A stretch of 5,729 nt of DNA from an uncultured Oscillospiraceae bacterium. GTDB lineage: Bacteria > Bacillota > Clostridia > Oscillospirales > Acutalibacteraceae. The stretch spans positions 1-5,729 of the forward strand of contig USBP01000113.1 in the NCBI GenBank assembly GCA_900552985.1, given 5' to 3'. The notes under the pieces were generated by a model. That model was not told the DNA's origin, did not search any database, and saw nothing but the letters and a program-made list of their open reading frames with translations. This document shows, one piece after another, positions 1 to 4,416 of this stretch (the first letter of the stretch is position 1; the number at the start of each line of letters is the position of its first letter). The translations under genes and the position numbers were made by a program.

Positions 1-827
1 GCGCCTGTGTTTGCCTGAATCTGGATTGCACAGGAGCCGTCCCCATAGGTCAGCTCGCCGCTATCCCCTACCAAGTTTTGTGCGCCCGCTCTGTGAACGG
101 TAACCGAGGCGGGAAGGTGGCTGCTCACCTTGCCGACATTTGTGCAGTAGCTCAGGTGAAAGCCATTGTCCAGTGGGAGGCGGGCGGACACTGCGCCCAC
201 ATTCGCCTTGAGGGAAAGGCGCCGTGCCACAGCGTTGCCCTTTCCATAGTTGATTGCGCCGGTGGAGGTCTCGACAAACGCCTCCTGCGCGTGTACGCCG
301 GTCAATTGGATGCCGCCGGTTTCGGTGCGCAGTTTCAGCTGATCCGCGCAAACCCCTTCTGCCGTGCATCCGCCCACATTCACCTTACAATCGGCCACTG
401 CCGTATCACGCGGCACATAAACCACAAGCGTTGCGCCCTCGTTCCGGCCCCAGGGGCGGAACAGCTTGCGGCTCATATGCACAACTGTTTCCTCCCCACG
501 CTCCTCTACGCCATAATTGTAATTGGATAGCCTATCCCGCATGGAGTGCAGCTTGACTTCTGAATAAAGCCTGCCATCCGCAGAGGGCAGCAGCTGCAGG
601 CCGCCGACCTCCACCTCCACACGGATTTTTTTGCCGGGGTTCTCCGTCCGGGTGCCACACCCCGTTATCACGCCTTCCGGCGGGCAGGCGGGCGGTTTCT
701 CTTGCACGGTATCGCCGGCTGTCTGACCGGAGGCGCTCTCCCCCAATGCGTCCAGCAGCCGCTGAGCTTCCTCCTGTGTGATCACGCCCTCTTCTGCCAT
801 CTGTAAAATTTCCTCTCTGGCCGTCAT
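1..827 (-). CDS. DUF4097-type beta-repeat protein with N-terminal SHOCT-like module (partial, 3' end off window)
   Basis: The reading frame is open for 275 codons from an ATG at 827 and leaves the window before a stop. Residues 4-28 form a short two-helix module (IL.MAEEGVITQEEAQRLLDAL) like the SHOCT-type segments that start many Firmicutes DUF4097 proteins. Residues about 30-65 are a Pro/Gly-rich linker. From about residue 67 the chain is short beta strands with recurring T/N-x-G-G/A-x-I/V turns (near 150, 168, 189, 209 and 230), as in DUF4097/putative-adhesin beta-repeat proteins such as the YvlB group. There is no signal peptide or membrane segment in the visible part, so it is probably cytoplasmic or peripheral. 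An AGGAGG (835-840) lies 7 nt before the ATG, and the ATG overlaps the upstream stop (ATGA), indicating translational coupling to the DUF2089 gene. Family members often lie in envelope-stress loci, but the molecular function is unknown. Probably only the last few residues are missing, since the beta repeats are near their usual end. Confidence 0.85.
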   Translation of the reverse strand, partial: MTAREEILQMAEEGVITQEEAQRLLDALGESASGQTAGDTVQEKPPACPPEGVITGCGTRTENPGKKIRVEVEVGGLQLLPSADGRLYSEVKLHSMRDRLSNYNYGVEERGEETVVHMSRKLFRPWGRNEGATLVVYVPRDTAVADCKVNVGGCTAEGVCADQLKLRTETGGIQLTGVHAQEAFVETSTGAINYGKGNAVARRLSLKANVGAVSARLPLDNGFHLSYCTNVGKVSSHLPASVTVHRAGAQNLVGDSGELTYGDGSCAIQIQANTG

Positions 828-1198
828 AGCTGCCCCTCCTGTTCCGATTTGATTTTCAGAATTGCCTCATCCACGGTGAGCTCCCCGTTGCGGATTTGCT
901 CCAGCAATTCCTGCTGGCCGTTCTTTTTCTTCACTTCAAATCCCATCTTCCGGATAATGGTCTCCAGGTTCTTTTTCACAGTGGGATAAGAGATGCCAAA
1001 CTCCTTCTCCATCTCCCGAATATTGCCCTGCACACGTAAAAACGTTTCCGCAAATGCGAGTTCTTCCCGGTTAAGCGCATTAAATTTGGATAGCGCAAAC
1101 TCCCCGCTGATCTCCGTCCCGCATTGGTGGCAGGAAAGCTTCGTTACGCTGAGTTTCCCTTCACAAACAGGGCAAATCCCAATCATTTCATGCGGCAA
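824..1198 (-). CDS. DUF2089-type zinc-ribbon / HTH transcriptional regulator
   Basis: This 124-aa protein matches the DUF2089 layout. A zinc ribbon has C9-x2-C12 and C23-x2-C26, within CPVC and CHQCG. A conserved middle follows (SGEFALSKFNALNREELAF, residues 31-49). Residues about 58-87 look like a helix-turn-helix (GNIREMEKEFGISYPTVKKNLETI). The C-terminus, residues 97-117, is a SHOCT-like two-helix module (ELLEQIRNGELTVDEAILKIK). The chosen start is a TTG at 1196-1198, because GGGGAGGTG (1205-1213) sits 6-8 nt upstream. An in-frame TTG at 1258 would lie inside the promoter, and the ATG at 1184-1186 is about 20 nt from the Shine-Dalgarno. The gene is first in an operon with the DUF4097 gene, and its stop overlaps that gene's start. 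It is probably a cytoplasmic DNA-binding regulator of the operon; that role is inferred from the domains and the promoter palindrome, not shown. Confidence 0.88.
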   Translation of the reverse strand: MPHEMIGICPVCEGKLSVTKLSCHQCGTEISGEFALSKFNALNREELAFAETFLRVQGNIREMEKEFGISYPTVKKNLETIIRKMGFEVKKKNGQQELLEQIRNGELTVDEAILKIKSEQEGQL

Positions 1199-1237
1199 TG
1201 CATTCACCTCCCCTGATTCAGTTCCTACTTCCCTTTC

Positions 1238-1266
1238 AAAATAACACGTATTATTCAATTTGTCAA
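1238..1266 (-). promoter_or_regulatory. Sigma-A-type promoter of the DUF2089-DUF4097 operon
   Basis: Read on the minus strand there is a perfect TTGACA (-35, 1266-1261), a 17-nt spacer, and TATTTT (-10, 1243-1238, 4 of 6 consensus bases). Upstream, 1267-1317 is almost pure A/T with runs of A, resembling an UP element. Transcription would start near 1231, giving a leader of about 30 nt before the TTG start at 1198. This promoter rules out translation starting at 1258. Confidence 0.75.
1240..1255. promoter_or_regulatory. 16-bp palindrome overlapping spacer and -10: candidate operator
   Basis: AATAACACGTATTATT is an inverted repeat with 7 of 8 paired positions matching around a central ACGT-type core. 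It occupies most of the promoter spacer and four bases of the -10 hexamer, so a dimeric protein bound here would block or reshape polymerase binding. The regulator is not identified. The DUF2089 protein encoded immediately downstream is the simplest candidate (inference). Confidence 0.5.
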
Positions 1267-1317
1267 TCGTTTTTTTAATTTTATTAATATTTTAATTAAA
1301 TTAATTTATCTATCCAT

Positions 1318-1352
1318 AAAAAACGGCCCACCCTCGTACCAGAGGGTGGGCC
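1318..1352 (-). terminator. Intrinsic terminator of the SGNH hydrolase gene
   Basis: Arms 1325-1335 (GGCCCACCCTC) and 1342-1352 (GAGGGTGGGCC) form a perfect 11-bp GC-rich stem with a 6-nt loop. On the minus strand the stem is followed by G and then six T (1323-1318), the classic Rho-independent layout. It lies 33 nt past the hydrolase stop codon and separates that gene from the DUF2089 operon promoter. On the plus strand no T run follows, so it is directional. Confidence 0.93.
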
Positions 1353-1357
1353 AATAT

Positions 1358-1369
1358 CCGTTTAAACGG
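1358..1369. repeat. 12-bp perfect palindrome between stop codon and terminator
   Basis: CCGTTTAAACGG is a perfect palindrome in the short 3' UTR of the hydrolase gene, just before its terminator. With no loop bases it is a weak RNA hairpin, so it may be a chance palindrome or a protein site. No function is assigned. Confidence 0.4.
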
Positions 1370-1384
1370 TATTCCTCCAAAGGT

Positions 1385-2986
1385 TTATTTCCGCTTCCGC
1401 GTCACAAGTAACAGGCCGCACGCCGATAACACAGCCAGCATAGCGCCGCCTACCATCAGGGAATCCCCTGTATCCGCAATCTCTAACGGGGCAGGCACTC
1501 CATCCGTATCCTCCTCTGCTGTGGCATCGTCCACCGGCAGCGTTTCGGCTCCCGTTTCCAGCTCAGTGGCCTCCGGCAGCGTCTCCTCCACAGCCGGAGC
1601 CGCCGTAGTGCTCACCGGCTCTTCTGCGGGCTCGGAAACGTCTTGCTGGGTCGTTTCCGTTACCGATGGCGCCTGTGAAACATCCACGCCGAACAGGGAG
1701 AGGTCAATGGAGGCCACAAACGCCTCCTGTGCGGGCGGCAGCAGGTGCGCTCCGTCGCTTGTATAGCCATCCGGCATCTTGGTGGGATCCTCCGGATCCT
1801 TCAGGCAATCCAGATTGATGGAGCCGTCGCTTTCCTCCGTTGTGCGGATCCATTGCGTCAGGTCATCGCACATTTGCTGGGCCTCCGGCGTCCACTCCAG
1901 ATCTGCATTGCCGGTTTTGAGCAAATCGCGGGTGTAGCCCTTCCAGGGGGAGGATTCTGCAAACACGATTTTAACGCCCGCATGATGCGCCATCTCAATC
2001 AGCTGCCGGTAACCGGCGATGACATCCTCTGCCGTAACCTTCGGTGCAATGCCCTCCATGCTCTTGCAGAGCGGATGCAGAATATCGTTCAGGCCGATTT
2101 TTACCAATGTGTATTTCACACCCGGCTGCTCCAACGCATCCTTCTGGAAGCGGCTGAGCATCGCCTTGCCATAGATATTGCCAACTGCTCCTGCGCCGTC
2201 ATTCAGCAGGCAGTTGCCCACAATGGATTTTTGCAGGACGCCTACCTTATTTTCACCAGTTTCCTCAATGATCCGCTTTGCCAGCAGTTTCGGGATATCG
2301 TTGCTGGTCGTGGAATCGCCAATGACCACAATGGAATAGGCGTCCTCATCCGCATAGACATCCAGCCCGCTGAGCAGCGGCACAACGGACACCAATGTGC
2401 CGAAGGAGAGCTTCAGGCCCACAAAATCAGTGGACTCCGTCTTGTTGCCCAAGGTGAGATAGGTTGTCCCACCGTAGAGGGCCATTGTCTCCACCCGGCC
2501 AAAATCCTGTACATAGTAGGTGACACACAGATCCTCCAGCGCATGCACCTCCATTTCCACCGGGTCGCAGTAGACAATTTCGCCCGCCGGGATCGTCACC
2601 TCGCGGCTGCCGCCAAACGTGACTGGAATGCTGCTCCCCTCCACAATTGAGGAGCCAGAATCGCCTGCCGCGCGCGCAATGCTCACCTCATGGAGCACGA
2701 GCGGCGCCGTACCGTTTTCATTCGACAGGCAAAAGCGAAGCCTGTCACCGCCAAGCGTGGGCGTCAGGCGGATGCGCGCCGTCATGTTTTTCGCAAAGGC
2801 CGAAAGCCTCAGGCCGTCGCTGTTTTCCTGCCCCTCCAGAAGGGATATGGAAATATCCGTCATCCCGGCGCTCCACGAGCCAACCCAATGCTTTTCCGGA
2901 GCCAACGCACCTGCGCCGGTTGCCACCACGCCGGCCAGCAATGCCAGGCTCAGCACCACCACCAGGAACCGCTTGCTTCTTTTCAT
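1385..2986 (-). CDS. Secreted, cell-surface SGNH/GDSL-type esterase with C-terminal anchor
   Basis: The 533-aa protein has a signal peptide (KRSKR then a hydrophobic core at about 7-26; likely cut after A27-L-A29). Residues 32-200 are a beta-rich domain typical of the extracellular SGNH esterase family (VGSWSAG; GGDRLRFCLSNENGTAPL; VTIPAGE). The SGNH catalytic domain carries block I GDS with nucleophile S225, block II G257-N258, block III G298-L-N300-D301, and the D411-x-x-H414 dyad in DGAHL. All four SGNH residues are present, so it is probably an active hydrolase of ester or acetyl groups, perhaps on glycans; the substrate cannot be read from sequence. Residues about 436-500 are a Thr/Glu/Ala/Pro stalk. 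The tail has IADTGDS (503-509), a hydrophobic helix (about 510-529) and RKRK, resembling a sortase sorting signal but without canonical LPxTG. AGGGGG (2995-3000) lies 8 nt before the ATG. The gene is monocistronic, with its own promoter and terminator. Confidence 0.93.
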   Translation of the reverse strand: MKRSKRFLVVVLSLALLAGVVATGAGALAPEKHWVGSWSAGMTDISISLLEGQENSDGLRLSAFAKNMTARIRLTPTLGGDRLRFCLSNENGTAPLVLHEVSIARAAGDSGSSIVEGSSIPVTFGGSREVTIPAGEIVYCDPVEMEVHALEDLCVTYYVQDFGRVETMALYGGTTYLTLGNKTESTDFVGLKLSFGTLVSVVPLLSGLDVYADEDAYSIVVIGDSTTSNDIPKLLAKRIIEETGENKVGVLQKSIVGNCLLNDGAGAVGNIYGKAMLSRFQKDALEQPGVKYTLVKIGLNDILHPLCKSMEGIAPKVTAEDVIAGYRQLIEMAHHAGVKIVFAESSPWKGYTRDLLKTGNADLEWTPEAQQMCDDLTQWIRTTEESDGSINLDCLKDPEDPTKMPDGYTSDGAHLLPPAQEAFVASIDLSLFGVDVSQAPSVTETTQQDVSEPAEEPVSTTAAPAVEETLPEATELETGAETLPVDDATAEEDTDGVPAPLEIADTGDSLMVGGAMLAVLSACGLLLVTRKRK

Positions 2987-3055
2987 AAATAATGCCCCCT
3001 AAAATACTGCCATCGCTCCACTGTTGCTCAGTTTTAACGATTGGATTAGGATTTT

Positions 3056-3085
3056 ACTTTAGCATTTTGCGTTTTGATTTGTCAA
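3056..3085 (-). promoter_or_regulatory. Sigma-A-type promoter of the SGNH hydrolase gene
   Basis: On the minus strand there is a perfect TTGACA (3085-3080), an 18-nt spacer and TAAAGT (3061-3056, 4 of 6 consensus bases), preceded by AT-rich DNA. The start would be near 3049, giving a leader of about 60 nt before the ATG at 2986. The -35 region shares the 10-mer ATTGACAAAT with the DUF2089 operon promoter. Confidence 0.6.
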
Positions 3086-3232
3086 TAGATTTTAACAAAA
3101 TTATAAACAGAAAATAAATTCTATATTATACATTTTTTTCTTATCCGCTGCATTTGCGATATTTTCACTTTTTTTGTTCATCTGAGAGAGCAGAAGAAAT
3201 TTGATATTATAAGTTGAACATTATTCACATTT

Positions 3233-3263
3233 TTAACTCAGCTTTGCCGAAAAATGCTATACT
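3233..3263 (+). promoter_or_regulatory. Candidate promoter of the AbrB-like gene pair
   Basis: TATACT (3258-3263) is a good -10 hexamer. The best -35 is TTAACT (3233-3238) with a long 19-nt spacer, so the match is moderate. A start near 3270 would give a leader of about 64 nt. It is the only plausible vegetative promoter I find close upstream of the 3334 start. Confidence 0.42.
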
Positions 3264-3333
3264 GCGAATAGTTTATCTGGTAGAAGAAGGAAATCTGTAA
3301 ATTTTATGAATATAAATGGAAGGAGGAAAAGGG

Positions 3334-3603
3334 ATGGTCACCACCAATATTGTCCGAAGGGTGGATAAAGTCGGGCGTGTCTCACTCCCGCTTTCCCTGC
3401 GGGAAAGCCTTGGCTTTTCCAGTCAGGACCCGCTGGAAATGCATGCAGAGGGCAACTGCATCGTTGTGCAAAAGCATGTAGCATCCTGCTTTTTCTGCGG
3501 AGGCGAAGAGGATTTAAAGGCCTACCGCACCTTTCCAATCTGCGCCAAATGCCGTTTTCTTTTAAAGCAGGAAGCGGCGGCATGGCATCCGCAACAAAAT
3601 TAA
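3334..3603 (+). CDS. AbrB-like (SpoVT/AbrB fold) regulator with zinc-ribbon tail, copy 1
   Basis: The 89-aa protein begins with the AbrB DNA-binding fold: residues 6-27 (IVRRVDKVGRVSLPLSLRESLG) align without gaps to the Bacillus AbrB N-domain (IVRKVDELGRVVIPIELRRTLG). The C-terminus replaces the AbrB multimerisation domain with a short likely zinc site, C52-x2-C55 (CFFCG) and C70-x2-C73 (CAKC), a form common in Clostridia. Of the arginines known to contact DNA in Bacillus AbrB (8, 15, 23, 24), R8, R15 and R23 are kept and position 24 is Glu. The ATG at 3334 is chosen because AGGAGG (3321-3326) lies 7 nt upstream and it aligns with AbrB; an in-frame ATG at 3316 precedes the Shine-Dalgarno. It is first in a two-gene operon with its paralogue 20 nt downstream. 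It is probably a dimeric transition-state-type transcription factor; targets are unknown. Confidence 0.9.
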   Translation: MVTTNIVRRVDKVGRVSLPLSLRESLGFSSQDPLEMHAEGNCIVVQKHVASCFFCGGEEDLKAYRTFPICAKCRFLLKQEAAAWHPQQN

Positions 3604-3623
3604 CGCATAGGGGAGAGACCGCC

Positions 3624-3878
3624 GTGGAACCATTCAAACATAGCCTTTGTAAGGTTGACAAACGGGGAGGGATTGTGCTGCCGCTCGCGCTGCGCCGGGC
3701 GTTCGACATTGCGCCAAACGCCCGTATCAAATTTATTTTGCAGGAGGACGGCTCCTTTCTGCTGCAAAAGCAGAACTGCGCCTGTTTTTTCTGCGGTTCG
3801 CCGGGGCCTCTGGTAAAAATTCATGGAATTTCTCTCTGCCAAAGCTGCTGCGCCCAGGCCGGAGGGGAGGAGAATTAG
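3624..3878 (+). CDS. AbrB-like regulator with zinc-ribbon tail, diverged copy 2
   Basis: The 84-aa protein is a paralogue of the preceding gene: VDK.G..-LPL-LR (residues 11-24), QK (49-50), CFFCG with C54-x2-C57, and C72-x2-C75, keeping the same 14-residue gap between cysteine pairs. The start is taken as GTG 3624-3626, because GGGGAG (3610-3615) lies 8 nt upstream and the start then aligns with copy 1. In-frame ATGs at 3549 and 3582 would overlap the end of copy 1 and lack as good a ribosome site. The AbrB contact positions differ from copy 1: those equal to R8 and R15 are C9 and G16 (KRGG instead of VGR), while both R23 and R24 equivalents are present (R24, R25). It is most likely co-transcribed with copy 1. 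It may form a heterodimer, or be a modulator with weaker or changed DNA specificity (inference). No clear intrinsic terminator follows it. Confidence 0.85.
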   Translation: MEPFKHSLCKVDKRGGIVLPLALRRAFDIAPNARIKFILQEDGSFLLQKQNCACFFCGSPGPLVKIHGISLCQSCCAQAGGEEN

Positions 3879-3906
3879 ATCAATTTATATGTCGGACGTC
3901 AGACAG

Positions 3907-4054
3907 CAGAGATTAGATCTCAGATGTGGTTACAAATAAAGCCCTGCCCCGGCAACAGCAGGATAACCCTCTTATCCCCAAAAAGGCTTTCTGTCACCGC
4001 CTCTGAGGCAGCCGCTTCTGGCTTCCGCGTCTGGCATCTGATATCTGAGGTCTG
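3907..4054. repeat. Imperfect inverted repeat (3907-3926 and 4035-4054)
   Basis: The reverse complement of 3907-3926 (CATCTGAGATCTAATCTCTG) matches 4035-4054 (CATCTGATATCTGAGGTCTG) at 16 of 20 positions, with 108 bp between the arms. The left arm also folds on itself (GAGAT-TAG-ATCTC, 3909-3921). The arms could be ends of a small non-autonomous element or two members of a dispersed repeat family. No target-site duplication was found by eye. Confidence 0.5.
3943..4009. repeat. Cluster of three short hairpins
   Basis: In close succession: CCTGC/GCAGG (3943-3947 with 3958-3962), GGATAA-CCCTC-TTATCC (3961-3977, 6-bp stem) and GCCTC-T-GAGGC (3999-4009). The first two share two bases, so they cannot both form fully. 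None has a trailing T run on the plus strand, so they do not look like an intrinsic terminator for the AbrB-like operon. Confidence 0.45.
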
Positions 4055-4066
4055 ATTTGCAGACGC
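4027..4066. repeat. 7-bp stem hairpin enclosing the right inverted-repeat arm
   Basis: GCGTCTG (4027-4033) pairs perfectly with CAGACGC (4060-4066). The 26-nt loop contains most of the CATCTGATATCTGA motif, so the repeat arm is itself presented inside a larger hairpin. Confidence 0.45.
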
Positions 4067-4146
4067 AAGAGAATGAGGTCTCGTACAGCGAAACCGGGCG
4101 CTCATTCAAATATCAAAGGAATCCTTCTGGCCGCTTCGCCCTGTAG

Positions 4147-4179
4147 GGAACGGTCTTGACCGTTCCGAGGCCTTGGCCT
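4147..4179. repeat. REP-like double palindrome
   Basis: GGAACGGTC-TT-GACCGTTCC (4147-4166) is a perfect 9-bp inverted repeat with only two central bases, followed one base later by AGGCC-TT-GGCCT (4168-4179). It is preceded by CCTGTAGGG. Intergenic palindromes introduced by a GTAGGG-type motif are, from memory, common in Oscillospiraceae genomes. No T tract follows, so it is probably a dispersed palindromic repeat rather than a terminator. Confidence 0.6.
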
Positions 4180-4236
4180 TCTATTGACCGAATCTGTTTC
4201 ATGGATACTTCCTTGGTTTCCGCCCAGGCCGCAGGA

Positions 4237-4275
4237 AATAAGTCCTTTTATTTGTGGTGCAACCAGAGACTTATT
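4237..4275. repeat. 8-bp spaced inverted repeat
   Basis: AATAAGTC (4237-4244) and GACTTATT (4268-4275) are perfect inverted copies separated by 23 bp. They could form a weak hairpin. No gene is adjacent, and no function is proposed. Confidence 0.35.
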
Positions 4276-4310
4276 CAAGATTAAAATAATATCCTTATGA
4301 CTGCGCCGCC

Positions 4311-4342
4311 TTAGATATTACAGTTGGAAATTGGATATTACA
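4311..4342. repeat. Direct repeat TTRGATATTACA with exact 20-bp period
   Basis: TTAGATATTACA (4311-4322) and TTGGATATTACA (4331-4342) match at 11 of 12 positions and start exactly 20 bp apart, about two helical turns. They lie just beyond the terminator of the right-hand minus-strand gene and not next to any recognised promoter. Confidence 0.4.
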
Positions 4343-4350
4343 TATCTGCA

Positions 4351-4395
4351 ATATAATAAAATATGGCCGCCGGTTTTCACCAGCGGCCATATTTT
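4351..4395 (-). terminator. Intrinsic terminator of the right-hand minus-strand gene
   Basis: Arms 4358-4370 (AAAATATGGCCGC) and 4383-4395 (GCGGCCATATTTT) form a perfect 13-bp stem. The 12-nt loop can extend the pairing with GGT/ACC beyond one C-A mismatch. On the minus strand the stem ends in TTTT and runs on into ATTATAT. It starts 21 nt past the stop codon at 4417. The A/T base of the stem means it could also stop plus-strand transcripts arriving from the AbrB-like pair. Confidence 0.88.
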
Positions 4396-4416
4396 CTTCT
4401 GTTTTTCAGCGCCCGT

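Larger units (their letters stand above)
2987..3333. other. AT-rich divergent intergenic region
   Basis: This 347-bp stretch separates the divergently transcribed hydrolase (left) and AbrB-like pair (right). It contains the hydrolase leader and ribosome binding site, the hydrolase promoter at 3056-3085, a candidate promoter for the AbrB-like genes near 3233-3263, and their AGGAGG at 3321-3326. The middle (3086-3232) is very A/T-rich with no coding potential and only a weak 6-bp inverted repeat (TGTTCA at 3175, TGAACA at 3215). Low-specificity AbrB-family proteins commonly bind such AT-rich DNA, so this is a plausible target of the adjacent regulators (inference). Confidence 0.7.
3879..4357. 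other. Non-coding, hairpin-rich repeat region
   Basis: About 480 bp carry no convincing gene on either strand. The left half (3890-4070) is a cluster of short hairpins and imperfect inverted copies of a CATCTGA-ATCT motif. The middle has a 20-nt near-perfect hairpin (4147-4166). The right part (4180-4357) is more AT-rich, with an 8-bp spaced inverted repeat and a 20-bp-phased direct repeat. A 61-codon minus-strand frame (4105-3920) lacks a ribosome binding site and overlaps the repeats, so it is not called. Such palindrome-rich spacers fit REP/MITE-like or decayed repeat DNA. A structured RNA is possible but no known class is recognised. Confidence 0.6.

Noticed and set aside
78..530. Plus-strand frame of 150 codons opposite the DUF4097 gene
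   Set aside because: The minus-strand frame there is continuous for 275 codons with clear beta-repeat structure and a good ribosome binding site; the plus-strand product resembles nothing.
1199..1258. Upstream TTG start (1258) for the DUF2089 gene
   Set aside because: It lies within the promoter spacer upstream of the -10, so it would not be transcribed; the added residues have no match to the family's N-terminus.
1745..2650. Long plus-strand open frame (301 codons) inside the esterase gene
   Set aside because: It lies wholly antisense to a gene with signal peptide and intact SGNH blocks; the product is rich in His, Ile, Cys and Arg with no recognisable domain and no ribosome binding site.
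3175..3220. TGTTCA ... TGAACA inverted repeat in the divergent intergenic region
   Set aside because: The arms are only 6 bp and 34 bp apart in AT-rich DNA; easily a chance match.
3288..3311. Sigma-H-like promoter (AGGAAAT ... GAAT) before AbrB-like copy 1
   Set aside because: The spacing between the two elements is shorter than the usual sigma-H spacing and the purine expected before GAAT is missing, so the match is too weak to call.
3549..3623. Upstream ATG starts (3549, 3582) for AbrB-like copy 2
   Set aside because: They would overlap the end of copy 1 and add residues with no counterpart in the paralogue; the GTG at 3624 has a well-placed GGGGAG.
3920..4105. Minus-strand 61-codon frame in the repeat region
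   Set aside because: It has no Shine-Dalgarno upstream of the ATG, overlaps hairpins and inverted repeats, and has no recognisable protein features.
3879..4357. CRISPR array, riboswitch, tRNA or small known ncRNA in the long non-coding stretch
   Set aside because: There are no regularly spaced direct repeats with unique spacers, no tRNA cloverleaf, and no riboswitch core motif recognisable by eye; a covariance-model search would be decisive.
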